A DNA stretch of 32,768 bases from positions 1 to 32,768 of the forward strand of contig NZ_VUNQ01000045.1 in NCBI RefSeq assembly GCF_009695605.1, read 5' to 3'. Origin of the DNA: Tissierella pigra (GTDB taxonomy: Bacteria; Bacillota; Clostridia; Tissierellales; Tissierellaceae). The notes under the pieces are model-generated. The model was not told where the DNA came from, searched no databases, and saw nothing but the letters and a program-made list of their open reading frames with translations. A program made the translations under genes and the position numbers. Shown here piece by piece: positions 16,068 through 24,406 of this stretch. The first letter of the stretch is position 1. Each line of letters begins with the position of its first letter.

Positions 16068-17906
16068 ATGAAAAGGTTAATAGCAATGATGTTAGCAATA
16101 ATGATGATCTTGGCAGGATGTAGGGGAAAAACAGATAAGGCTTCAGGAAAAGGAGGAGAGCTTGTTGAGTATTCAACAGTCTATTCAGGAGAAATCACCA
16201 CATTAAACTACTTAGTAACTGCAAGTACAAATGAATTTGCCTTAGCTGCAAATATGGTAGACAGTTTAATTGATTATGATAAATACGGAGTGGTTATACC
16301 TGGCTTAGCAACTGAATGGCATAATACAGAAGATGGATTGATTTGGACTTTAAAAATTCGTGAGGGAGTAAAGTGGCTTACTTATGATGGTAAGGAATAT
16401 GCGGAAACTAAAGCTAAGGATTTTGTAGATGCAGCTAAATACTTACTAGACCCTAGTAATGAATCTCAAACTGCAAATATATTTTATTCTGTAATTAAAA
16501 ATGCAGAGGAGTTTTACAATGGGGAAATAGATGACTTTGAGCAAGTAGGAGTAAAGGCTTTAGATGATTATACATTGGAGTATACTTTAAAAGAAAATAC
16601 ACCATATTTTTTATCCATGTTAAATTATATTTGTTTCTTACCTGTTAATGGAGATTTTTTAGAAGAAGTAGGAGGTAGATTTGGAACAGACAATACTAAT
16701 GTATTATACAATGGAGCTTTTATAATGGAAACCTTTGAGCCACAAACTAGAAGAATCCTTGTGAAAAATCAGGAGTACTGGGATAAGGATAATATATTTA
16801 TAGATAGAATAAAGGAAACTTATAATCAGGAATCTGCAACACTATCCCCAGAATTATTTCTACGTGGAGAAACTGATTATGCAGAGATTCCAGCTTCTTT
16901 AATTGAGGAATGGCTGAAAGACCCAGTTAAAAAAGATGTAGTCAGACCAATTAGAACCAATTTCTATACTTATTTTTACGCATTGAATTTTGACCCTAAA
17001 TTTGATGCTGAATATGAACCAGATAATTGGAAAATTGCCGTAAATAACCAAAGCTTCCGTAAATCACTATTTCATGGACTAGATAGAAAATCTGCCATGA
17101 CAACATCAGAACCTTATAATCCAGAGCAAAGATTATCAAATACTATTACACCAAAGAGCTTTGTTGACCTAGCTGGAGTGGATTATACTGAATTAGGAGG
17201 ACTAGATGAATTTGTAAATACAGATTCATTTAACGAAACATTAGCAAAAGAATATAGAGATAAAGCTATGAAAGAATTACAAGGCAAGGCAAAATTCCCA
17301 ATAATAGTATATATGCCATATAACTCAGGTGGAACTGAATTAGCAAATAGAGTGCAGGTCATAGAACAGCAGATGGAGAACCTGTTAGGAAAGGATTATA
17401 TAGATATTCAAATAGATCCAAAACCACCTACAAACTTCTTAACAGAAGTAAGGCGTTCTGGAAAATATGGATTCTTAGAATGTAACTGGGGACCAGATTA
17501 TGCAGATCCAGAAACATATACAGACCCATTTACTCCTGGGGCAAACTATAATTTCCCAGAATATGTAGAAGGCTATACAGATTCCAATGGAGAAAAGACT
17601 TACACCAACTTAACTAATAAAGCTAAAGCAGAAGTTAGAGACATAAATAAGCGTTATGAGTTATTTGCTGAAGCAGAAGCATTTTTAATCAAAGAAGCTT
17701 TTGTCATTCCTTATGCAGTTGGTGGTGGAGGATATGCAGCAGGTAGATTGAACCCATTTGAATCTCAGTATTCACCATTTGGAGTATCATCACAAAGATA
17801 TAAGGGACAGCGTATCATGGAAAAGCCTATGAATACAGAAGAATATAAAAAAGCACTTGATGTATGGGAAGAAGAACGTGCAAAGGCATTGAAAGCTGAC
17901 AAATAA
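16068..17906 (+). CDS. oppA: Oligopeptide ABC transporter substrate-binding lipoprotein
   Basis: A 612-residue family-5 solute-binding protein. The signal peptide ends in the lipobox LAGC (Cys at 18), so it is tethered to the outer membrane face. Typical features include GLATEWHNTEDGLIWTLKIR, the FVDAAKYLLDP region, and a C-terminal lobe with NWGPDYADPETYTDPF. It captures peptides for the permease encoded next. The context suggests cell-wall peptides (compare DppE or MppA), but the binding pocket cannot be read by eye. It is separated from the permease genes by a strong hairpin at 17911-17946, which may give the binding protein higher mRNA levels than the rest. RBS AAAGGGGG precedes the start. 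Confidence 0.93.
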   Translation: MKRLIAMMLAIMMILAGCRGKTDKASGKGGELVEYSTVYSGEITTLNYLVTASTNEFALAANMVDSLIDYDKYGVVIPGLATEWHNTEDGLIWTLKIREGVKWLTYDGKEYAETKAKDFVDAAKYLLDPSNESQTANIFYSVIKNAEEFYNGEIDDFEQVGVKALDDYTLEYTLKENTPYFLSMLNYICFLPVNGDFLEEVGGRFGTDNTNVLYNGAFIMETFEPQTRRILVKNQEYWDKDNIFIDRIKETYNQESATLSPELFLRGETDYAEIPASLIEEWLKDPVKKDVVRPIRTNFYTYFYALNFDPKFDAEYEPDNWKIAVNNQSFRKSLFHGLDRKSAMTTSEPYNPEQRLSNTITPKSFVDLAGVDYTELGGLDEFVNTDSFNETLAKEYRDKAMKELQGKAKFPIIVYMPYNSGGTELANRVQVIEQQMENLLGKDYIDIQIDPKPPTNFLTEVRRSGKYGFLECNWGPDYADPETYTDPFTPGANYNFPEYVEGYTDSNGEKTYTNLTNKAKAEVRDINKRYELFAEAEAFLIKEAFVIPYAVGGGGYAAGRLNPFESQYSPFGVSSQRYKGQRIMEKPMNTEEYKKALDVWEEERAKALKADK

Positions 17907-17910
17907 TAAT

Positions 17911-17946
17911 ATAGACCTAAGGATTATTTGTAATCCTTAGGTCTAT
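17911..17946 (+). terminator. Intercistronic hairpin between oppA and oppB
   Basis: A perfect 16-bp stem (ATAGACCTAAGGATTA and complement) with a 4-nt loop starts 4 nt after the oppA stop. It has no following U-run, so it is more likely a partial terminator or an mRNA 3'-end protector that keeps oppA message abundant than a full stop. Confidence 0.75.
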
Positions 17947-17996
17947 AAATTAAGATACTATATTATATTTAGTTATGTATAGAAAGAAGGGAGAAC

Positions 17997-18941
17997 ATGA
18001 TAAAGTATTCTATTAAGAGACTATTACAATCTTTATTTACCCTATTTATAATAGTGACCATAGTATTTTTACTTATGCGATTATTACCTGAAGAAGGATA
18101 TTTCGGGGCATCTTATGATAAATTAGATGAACAGCAGAAAGAAGCTATTTTGACAAGTATGGGGTTGCGAGATCCTATACATAAACAATTAGGCAGCTTT
18201 TATAAGAAATTATTAGAAGGAGATTTAGGTCAGTCTATTACCTTTAGACCAAAGGTTCCTGTTGCCGAAATAATTAAAGATAAAATACCATATTCTCTAT
18301 ATTTTGGTCTAGCAGCCATAGGAATTTCTCTAGTTGCAGGAGTAAGTCTAGGAATTGCCATGGCAATGGGTAAAGGCAAGATGTGGGATAAATTGGGAAC
18401 AGGATATGTAGTGTTTATAAGAGCAGTACCTGCGGCAGTATATTTTCTTTTCTTACAATTATATTTGACCAGTGTATTTAAACTCCCTATATTATTTGAT
18501 ATAGATAAGCCTATAAGCTGGATACTACCTACTATATCCATGTCCTTAGGAGGGATAGCCAGTTATGCAATGTGGATAAGAAGATATATGGTAGATGAAT
18601 TGAATAAAGACTATGTGAAATTGGCTAGAGCTAAAGGATTAAAAGGTAGAAAAATAATGATAAAACACGTATTTCGTAACGCCTTTGTCCCTATGGCACA
18701 ATACCTTCCTGCCACCATATTATTTACCATAGCAGGTTCAATTTATATTGAATCTTTATATTCAATTCCAGGTATGGGAGGACTATTGGTGGAAGTCATT
18801 AAAAGACAAGATAATACTTTAGTACAGGCATTAGTACTTATATATTCTTCCATAGGAATAGTAGGACTATTTTTGGGAGATATACTTATGGCTATCTTTG
18901 ATCCTCGTATAAATTTAGAGAAAAAAGGAGGAGCTAGATAA
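17997..18941 (+). CDS. oppB: Oligopeptide ABC transporter permease, OppB/DppB type
   Basis: A 314-residue inner-membrane permease. It starts with the typical OppB pattern MIKYSIKRLLQSLFTLFIIV, followed by an extracytoplasmic loop containing MGLRDPIHKQ and five more membrane segments. The cytoplasmic EAA loop that docks the ATPases is seen in DYVKLARAKGLKGRKIMIKH. It pairs with the following OppC to form the channel. The gene begins 50 nt after the intercistronic hairpin with RBS GAAGGGAG and ends overlapping the next start (TAATG), a sign of translational coupling. Confidence 0.93.
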   Translation: MIKYSIKRLLQSLFTLFIIVTIVFLLMRLLPEEGYFGASYDKLDEQQKEAILTSMGLRDPIHKQLGSFYKKLLEGDLGQSITFRPKVPVAEIIKDKIPYSLYFGLAAIGISLVAGVSLGIAMAMGKGKMWDKLGTGYVVFIRAVPAAVYFLFLQLYLTSVFKLPILFDIDKPISWILPTISMSLGGIASYAMWIRRYMVDELNKDYVKLARAKGLKGRKIMIKHVFRNAFVPMAQYLPATILFTIAGSIYIESLYSIPGMGGLLVEVIKRQDNTLVQALVLIYSSIGIVGLFLGDILMAIFDPRINLEKKGGAR

Positions 18942-19909
18942 TGGGAAAAAGTATAGTAAATAAATTAACAGATTCTATAAATGAAGACTTATTTGAATTT
19001 CAGGAATATGATGAAGAAGAAGCTAAAAGAGGAGGATACTCTAATTACTCCTATTGGTATTCTACATGGAAAGTTTTTATTCAAAATAAACTAGCTGTAT
19101 TCCTTTTGATTCTAATGTCTCTCTTACTTATATTCACCTTGATACAACCTTATTTACCAAATCAAAAATCACCAACTGAAATCCATATAAATCAAGAAAC
19201 TAGACTACCGCTTTCAAATAATCCTCCAGATTCAGAGTTTTTATTTGGAACAAATACAATTGGTCAAGACCTTTGGTCCCGTATATGGAGTGGTTCTCGC
19301 ACATCACTTCTTATTGGATTAGTTGTGGGGGCATGGGAAGCAGTAATTGGAATTACCATAGGTGCAATGTGGGGGTATATACCTTGGCTAGATAGGCCTA
19401 TAACTGAAATCTATAATGTAATAAATAATATTCCAAAAACTATAATATTGGTTTTGATGACCTATATAATGAAACCAAGCTTATATACCATGATAATTGC
19501 CATGGGGTTGACTAGTTGGATTGATATGGCTCGCTTTGTAAGAAATTTGACGGTTATTATTAGAGATAGAGAATATAACCTAGCGTCAAAATGTTTAGGT
19601 ACTCCTACTAGAAGAATTATAACTAAAAATCTACTTCCATATTTAGTATCAGTTATAATGTTAAGCATTGCACTGTCAATTCCTCAAACAATTGGATATG
19701 AAGTGTTTCTAACATATATAGGTTTAGGATTACCAGTAAGTATTCCATCTTTAGGAAATCTTATAAATGAAGGAAGACTTCTTATGATGGCTCCAGCACA
19801 AAGATACCAGTTGATTTTTCCATCAATAATTATTTCCATAATAACTATCTCATTTTATATGATGGGAAATGTTTTTTCTGACGCAGCAGACCCTAAAAAC
19901 CATGTATAG
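18941..19909 (+). CDS. oppC: Oligopeptide ABC transporter permease, OppC/DppC type
   Basis: A 322-residue permease with a long acidic N-terminal cytoplasmic stretch (about 1-40), then a first membrane helix (about 52-70) and the OppC signature FLFGTNTIGQDLWSRIWSGS. The EAA loop is recognisable as EYNLASKCLGTPTRRIITKN. It forms the transport channel with OppB. Its ATG overlaps the oppB stop codon (TAATG), with RBS AGGAGG inside oppB, so the two are coupled. The oppD start is 11 nt after its end. Confidence 0.93.
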   Translation: MGKSIVNKLTDSINEDLFEFQEYDEEEAKRGGYSNYSYWYSTWKVFIQNKLAVFLLILMSLLLIFTLIQPYLPNQKSPTEIHINQETRLPLSNNPPDSEFLFGTNTIGQDLWSRIWSGSRTSLLIGLVVGAWEAVIGITIGAMWGYIPWLDRPITEIYNVINNIPKTIILVLMTYIMKPSLYTMIIAMGLTSWIDMARFVRNLTVIIRDREYNLASKCLGTPTRRIITKNLLPYLVSVIMLSIALSIPQTIGYEVFLTYIGLGLPVSIPSLGNLINEGRLLMMAPAQRYQLIFPSIIISIITISFYMMGNVFSDAADPKNHV

Positions 19910-19920
19910 GAGGTGTAACT

Positions 19921-20970
19921 ATGGAGAAGGAAAATATTATATTATCTGTAAAAGATTTAGTAATTAAATTTAAGTTAAGAGGAGATATATTAACAGCCAT
20001 AAGAGAAGCTTCCTTAGACTTGTACGAAGGAGAAAGTCTAGCCATAGTAGGAGAGTCAGGTTCAGGAAAATCAGTTTTTACTAAGAGCTTTATGGGATTA
20101 TTAGATGGTAATGGATGGATAGACTCTGGAAGTATAATATTTGAAGGTGAGGAAATATCCAAATATAAGAGGGAAGAGGATTGGATTAAAATCAGAGGAA
20201 AAAAAATTGCCATGGTATTTCAAGACCCTATGACTTCTCTGAATCCTTTAAGGAGTATTGGAAAACAGGTTCAAGAGGCAGTAGAATTACATCAGGGACT
20301 GAAGAGAGATGAAGCCAAGAAGAAAACCATAGAAATATTAAAAGATGTAGGAATTACTGAACCAGAAAGAAGATATAGGCAATATCCCCATGAGTTTTCA
20401 GGAGGTATGAGACAAAGAGTAGTCATAGCCATAGCCATAGCCTGTACTCCAAAGGTATTGATATGTGATGAGCCCACTACTGCATTAGATGTAACTATTC
20501 AAGCACAAATATTAGACTTACTTAAAGGATTAAAGGAAAAATATAAATTGACTACTATTTATATTACTCATGATTTAGGAGTTGTAGCCAATGTAGCAGA
20601 TAGAATAGCAGTTATGTATGCAGGAGATATAGTTGAAATAGGAAAGTGTGAAGAAGTATTTTATAATGGACAGCATCCATATACTTGGGCATTATTATCT
20701 TCGTTGCCCCAACTAGGAGTAAAGGGAGAAGATTTATTTACTATTAAAGGTACTCCTCCAAATTTATTTTATGAAATAAAGGGAGATGCTTTTGCACCTA
20801 GAAATCCTAGGGCATTGAAAGTTGACTTTATTCATAAACCACCATATTTTGATGTAAGCCCTACTCATAAGGCAAAGACTTGGATTCTAGACCCTAGATC
20901 ACCTAAAGTAGAGCCACCAGAATCCATAAAGATTCTAAGGGCACAGTGGGAGGTGGTTAGTCATGGTTAG
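19921..20970 (+). CDS. oppD: Oligopeptide ABC transporter ATP-binding protein, OppD/DppD type
   Basis: A 349-residue ATPase. Walker A GESGSGKS near 43-50, Q-loop [10 protein letters not shown], signature SGGMRQR, Walker [13 protein letters not shown] and switch His in ITHDLG are all intact. The C-terminal oligopeptide-transporter extension is present, but the usual cysteine-rich stretch (C-x-FAPRC-type) reads [13 protein letters not shown] with no cysteine, so an iron-sulfur or Cys motif reported for some DppD/OppD proteins is absent. It powers transport together with OppF. RBS ATAGGAGGTG precedes the start; the end overlaps oppF by 8 nt. Confidence 0.93.
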   Translation: MEKENIILSVKDLVIKFKLRGDILTAIREASLDLYEGESLAIVGESGSGKSVFTKSFMGLLDGNGWIDSGSIIFEGEEISKYKREEDWIKIRGKKIAMVFQDPMTSLNPLRSIGKQVQEAVELHQGLKRDEAKKKTIEILKDVGITEPERRYRQYPHEFSGGMRQRVVIAIAIACTPKVLICDEPTTALDVTIQAQILDLLKGLKEKYKLTTIYITHDLGVVANVADRIAVMYAGDIVEIGKCEEVFYNGQHPYTWALLSSLPQLGVKGEDLFTIKGTPPNLFYEIKGDAFAPRNPRALKVDFIHKPPYFDVSPTHKAKTWILDPRSPKVEPPESIKILRAQWEVVSHG

Positions 20971-21907
20971 TAAAGAAAAAGAAATTTTATTGGAAGTAAA
21001 AGATTTAAAGGTAGAATTTGGAAGAAGAAAGAAAAATAAATTTGTAGCAGTAGATAATGTGAATTTTAACATATATAGAGGTGAAACATTTGGTTTGGTA
21101 GGAGAATCTGGCTCTGGAAAAACAACTATAGGTAGAGCTATAATAAGATTAAATGAAACAGCAGGTGGGGAGATTATATTTAATGGAGAAAAGATTAATG
21201 GAAAAATAAGTAAAGAACTAGATAGAGCAATAACCAAAAGAATTCAAATGATATTTCAAGACCCTATGGCGTCTTTAAATGAAAGAGCAAAAGTTGATTA
21301 TATTGTATCAGAAGGGCTTTATAATCTGAAAAATTATAGAGATGAAAAAGAACGAAAAGAAAAAGTAGAAAAAGCTTTGCTGGATGTAGGTCTTCTGCCT
21401 GAGTTTTTAAGTCGTTTCCCCCATGAATTTTCCGGTGGACAAAGACAAAGAATAGGAATAGCAAGGTCTGTAGTTATGGAACCGGAGCTGATAATAGCAG
21501 ATGAGCCTATATCAGCTTTAGACGTATCTATTCGTGCTCAAGTTCTAAATCTAATGAAGGAGCTGCAAAAGGATAAAGGGTTGACTTATCTTTTCATAGC
21601 CCACGACTTATCTGTAGTAAGGTTTATAACCGATAGAGTGGCAGTGATTTATAAAGGTAAAATAGTTGAATTGGCAGAAACGGAGAAACTTTACAAAAAT
21701 CCGCTTCATCCCTATACTAGGGCCTTATTCTCTGCTATTCCATTACCTGACCCGCGAAGGGAAAGGTCTAAGGTACTGGAAGTTTATGACCCTAATTGCC
21801 ATGACTATGAAAATAATCCACCTAAGTGGATAGAAATAGAACCTGAACATTTTGTATTGGCAAATAATGAGGAAATAGAAGAATATATTAAAATTATAAA
21901 TAGTTAA
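20963..21907 (+). CDS. oppF: Oligopeptide ABC transporter ATP-binding protein, OppF/DppF type
   Basis: A 314-residue ATPase with Walker [10 protein letters not shown]-loop FQDPMASLN, signature SGGQRQR, Walker [13 protein letters not shown] and switch His in IAHDLSV. The C-terminal extension [19 protein letters not shown] is typical of peptide transporters, then diverges into an acidic tail without cysteines. It overlaps oppD by 8 nt, with RBS GGGAGG inside oppD. Together with OppD it energizes the OppBC channel. The C39-like peptidase gene starts 56 nt later and probably shares the transcript. Confidence 0.93.
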   Translation: MVSKEKEILLEVKDLKVEFGRRKKNKFVAVDNVNFNIYRGETFGLVGESGSGKTTIGRAIIRLNETAGGEIIFNGEKINGKISKELDRAITKRIQMIFQDPMASLNERAKVDYIVSEGLYNLKNYRDEKERKEKVEKALLDVGLLPEFLSRFPHEFSGGQRQRIGIARSVVMEPELIIADEPISALDVSIRAQVLNLMKELQKDKGLTYLFIAHDLSVVRFITDRVAVIYKGKIVELAETEKLYKNPLHPYTRALFSAIPLPDPRRERSKVLEVYDPNCHDYENNPPKWIEIEPEHFVLANNEEIEEYIKIINS

Positions 21908-21962
21908 GATGAAAACTCTATTTTACATGGAATATAATTAAAACAAGGGGGAGGGAGTATTT

Positions 21963-23000
21963 ATGAACCAATGGAACAATTTTACTGAAGCAGAAGACTT
22001 ATTCTACTTTGGAAACTTAATTATCAATGGAGGAGAGGATTTTGTAGAAGGAGAAAAAGAAAATATTATTCTCAATAATAACAATGAAATAATTTTAGAA
22101 AAATCATCCCTTCAAGGAAAATATATATCACCTATAATGACTACACAAGGTTTTAATGAGTTAGTAGCTTCGTGGAATGTAGATACTCCAATGGGAAGTG
22201 AAATTGAACTACTGGTTAGGGTAAAGGTTCAAGAACAATGGAGTAATTGGGTTACCTATGGGAAATGGTCTGAAAATGGGAATAGAGAAAGTGTAAACAA
22301 TCAATCTGATGGAATGATAAATATGTCTATAGATACACTAGAAGTACTTTATGGAAAAGATGCAAATGCTATTATTTATATGGTTGAACTAAGACGTGAA
22401 AATATAAATATACCTAGTCCTAAAGTAAGAAATATATTTTTTGCATTGAAACTAATAGATGAAATAGAAAATGCTGTAGCCTTAGATAAGGAATACTTCA
22501 TGGAGCTCAATGTACCAGAAAGGTCACAAATGGTAGTGCCAGAAATAGGAAGTGTAATATGTAGTCCAACATCTTTATCCATGGTTTTAGAATATTATGG
22601 GTACTATGTAGATACTGTAGAAGTAGCAGAAAATGTATTGGATAAAGGGGCAAATATTTATGGAAACTGGTCCTTTAATGTTGCCTATGGAGGTACTAAA
22701 GTATATTCTTATGTAGCTAGATTTACATCTATTAATGATATAAAAGAAAAAATAGTAAGAGGTATTCCTGTTATAGCCTCTATAAAGTCCATAACTGAAG
22801 ATTCATTAATTGGAGCACCACAAACTTATCCATCTGGACATTTACTAGTAGTAAGAGGATTTAAAATAAAAAATGGAGAAGAATATATAATAGTAAATGA
22901 CCCAGCAGCAAAAGAAGTTGAAACAGTACGGAGGGAATACAAAGTATCTCAATTTGAAAGGGTATGGAGTAAAATGGTATATATTTTAGAAAAGAAATAG
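21963..23000 (+). CDS. C39-like cysteine peptidase without signal peptide
   Basis: A 345-residue protein whose C-terminal half (about 180-345) is a papain-like C39-type domain: Cys200 in VICSPTSLSMVLEYYG, His293 in YPSGHLLVVRGF and Asp313 in IIVNDPAA form a full catalytic set. The N-terminal 180 residues look beta-rich (SASWNVDTP-like WNVDTPMGSEIELLVRVKVQ) and may bind substrate. There is no signal peptide or membrane segment, so it should be cytoplasmic. Its position directly after oppF (56 nt) with a strong RBS (GGGGGAGGGAG) and ahead of a terminator makes it the last gene of the transporter operon. A role in cutting imported peptides is inferred; the Bacillus dpp/ykf locus has no such gene. 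Confidence 0.82.
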   Translation: MNQWNNFTEAEDLFYFGNLIINGGEDFVEGEKENIILNNNNEIILEKSSLQGKYISPIMTTQGFNELVASWNVDTPMGSEIELLVRVKVQEQWSNWVTYGKWSENGNRESVNNQSDGMINMSIDTLEVLYGKDANAIIYMVELRRENINIPSPKVRNIFFALKLIDEIENAVALDKEYFMELNVPERSQMVVPEIGSVICSPTSLSMVLEYYGYYVDTVEVAENVLDKGANIYGNWSFNVAYGGTKVYSYVARFTSINDIKEKIVRGIPVIASIKSITEDSLIGAPQTYPSGHLLVVRGFKIKNGEEYIIVNDPAAKEVETVRREYKVSQFERVWSKMVYILEKK

Positions 23001-23010
23001 ATTAAAATAT

Positions 23011-23050
23011 AGCCTCAAAGGTTAAAGCAATTTAATCTAGAGGCTTTTTT
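23011..23050 (+). terminator. Rho-independent terminator of the opp operon
   Basis: AGCCTC pairs with GAGGCT, and inside it GGTTAAA pairs with TTTAATC around a GCAA loop. The stem is followed directly by TTTTT. It begins 10 nt after the C39 gene stop. Confidence 0.9.
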
Positions 23051-23079
23051 ATGACTAAAAATAAATGGGATATTTAATA

Positions 23080-23214
23080 ATGAAAAAATTAAAACGTGTT
23101 GTTATAAAAGAGGGATTAGTAATGCTTACTGAAGATATTGAGAAAGCAATCTTATTGAATCAGTCTGTCGGTAAATTTGTAGATAGTGAATTGAGATATA
23201 AAGGATTAATATGA
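23080..23214 (+). pseudogene. Fragment of a mobile-element-type replication/DNA-binding protein
   Basis: A 44-codon open frame beginning MKKLKRVVIKEGLVML and continuing TEDIEKAILLNQSV. From memory this resembles the N-terminus of a protein common in Firmicute prophages and integrative elements (pattern VVIKEELVALTGD..KAI.LNQF), which is normally far longer. The frame stops after 44 residues and no continuation was found downstream, so it looks like a decayed remnant. RBS is weak. It starts 30 nt after the opp operon terminator. The family match is recall-based and should be treated as tentative. Confidence 0.45.
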
Positions 23215-23836
23215 ATTATAGGTAACTTGAATTATTTCAATAGGTTTATTTCTTCAAGTGATATATTGAAAATTTAAGATAGATTTGTATTTTGAAATTA
23301 GCAAAGTATATTTAAAAGTGTTTGAAAATGCTGAAACTTGCTTCTTTTCTTAATTATTCAAATATGGTATTATTGGAAATAGAGGACAAGCTACATAATA
23401 ACATGTAAATCTGTTAACTGTTAATATTATGGTAGGAGAATTTTATAGAATAAAAAGCTAGGTAGTAATTTATATCTGGTTGCGAAATTTAAACTTTATG
23501 AAAATTGTTTAATATAATATAAGGCTATTAAGATTGGAAGGGGAAATTATATATGAAAAAATCTTTAATTAGAAAACATTTATCTATGGTTCCAACAAGA
23601 TTAAGTTGTATTTACAGTAATTTTAGAGAAGGGTTTTACTATTCATAGTTTACCTTGAATAGACTAATTGATTAAATTGCAGGTATGGGTCAGTTTAACT
23701 GACTTCCCAAGGAAGGAAACATTATTTGTACTATCCTAAACTATTATATCTTATGAAAAGTCTGGAATCTATTGGGAACTGTCAGACATAGGGGTTATTT
23801 AGATAATATATCATCATTATATAAGGAGGGATTATT
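23215..23836. other. AT-rich region with no recognisable complete gene
   Basis: Apart from the 31-codon frame at 23553-23648, both strands of this stretch are interrupted by stops in every frame. It holds a TATAAT at 23513-23518 without a good -35, and a short palindrome (GTCAG-TTTAA-CTGAC) near 23686-23702. It looks like eroded former coding or mobile DNA; I could not identify the source. Confidence 0.5.
23553..23648 (+). CDS. Possible 31-residue peptide of unknown function
   Basis: ATG at 23553 is preceded by a good ribosome site (GGAAGGGG, 10 nt upstream) and, further up, a TATAAT at 23513. The frame encodes a basic start MKKSLIRKHLSMVPTRLSC followed by an aromatic tail ending FYYS. I do not recognise it. 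It could be a genuine short peptide, a precursor for the protease-like gene downstream, or the first codons of a broken gene. The strong ribosome site is the only positive evidence. Confidence 0.3.
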   Translation: MKKSLIRKHLSMVPTRLSCIYSNFREGFYYS

Positions 23837-24364
23837 ATAAAAGGATTATTACTTTTAGATGTACAAAAAGGATTTTTACAAAAGGGAGATTTTCAAGATG
23901 AAATGTATAAAATTAAGGACTTAATTCATATTTTTAAAAATAATGGCGATTTAATTATTTCCACAGAACATTTAGATTTTCAAGAAAACAGTATTATTGA
24001 AAATGGTACTGAGAGAGCTGAACTTGTGGATTTTGTATTTGATAATAGTGATGTGATTTTTAAAAAAGAATCTCCCATAGCATTTTCAAATGCTGATTTG
24101 GATACTTATTTAAAACAAAAGAATATAAATCATTTAGTAGTTGTAGGTTTTAATAGTGAATATTGTTGTTTATTTACTTCTATAGCCTCTGTTGATAGAG
24201 GCTATAAGACGACATTAATTGAGGATGCTACAGCTACTGTAAATACTCCAGAAACCTATGAAATGAAAAATCTTGACATAAGAGATTTTGTAGGATGTAT
24301 ATTAGATTGGTCTGGAATAGTGGAGGTATTATATTTTGATGAATATATCCAAAAGTATGAGTGA
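23837..24364 (+). CDS. Isochorismatase-like cysteine hydrolase with non-ATG start
   Basis: The frame encodes an isochorismatase-fold hydrolase of about 176 residues. The catalytic triad is visible: Asp8 in LLLLDVQKGF, Lys near 76-77 in FKKESPIAF, and Cys110 in GFNSEYCC, followed by GYKTTLIEDATAT. The first ATG in frame (23903) would delete the first strand and Asp8. The strong ribosome site AAGGAGGG at 23823-23830 is correctly spaced for an ATA codon at 23837 (or ATT at 23834). Either a rare start codon is used or the ATG has mutated, silencing the gene. Family members hydrolyse amides or vinyl ethers; this one's substrate is unknown. Its end overlaps the probable start of the next gene at 24339. 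Confidence 0.7.
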   Translation: MKGLLLLDVQKGFLQKGDFQDEMYKIKDLIHIFKNNGDLIISTEHLDFQENSIIENGTERAELVDFVFDNSDVIFKKESPIAFSNADLDTYLKQKNINHLVVVGFNSEYCCLFTSIASVDRGYKTTLIEDATATVNTPETYEMKNLDIRDFVGCILDWSGIVEVLYFDEYIQKYE

Positions 24365-24406
24365 TTTTGAATATAGAGAAGAATACATTAATTCCCATAA
24401 TTTTAC

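Noticed and set aside
23640-23830. Structured stretch before the isochorismatase-like gene as a T-box or riboswitch
   Set aside because: There are short palindromes and GGAAGG repeats, but no T-box sequence, no known riboswitch core and no terminator/antiterminator pair that I can recognise.
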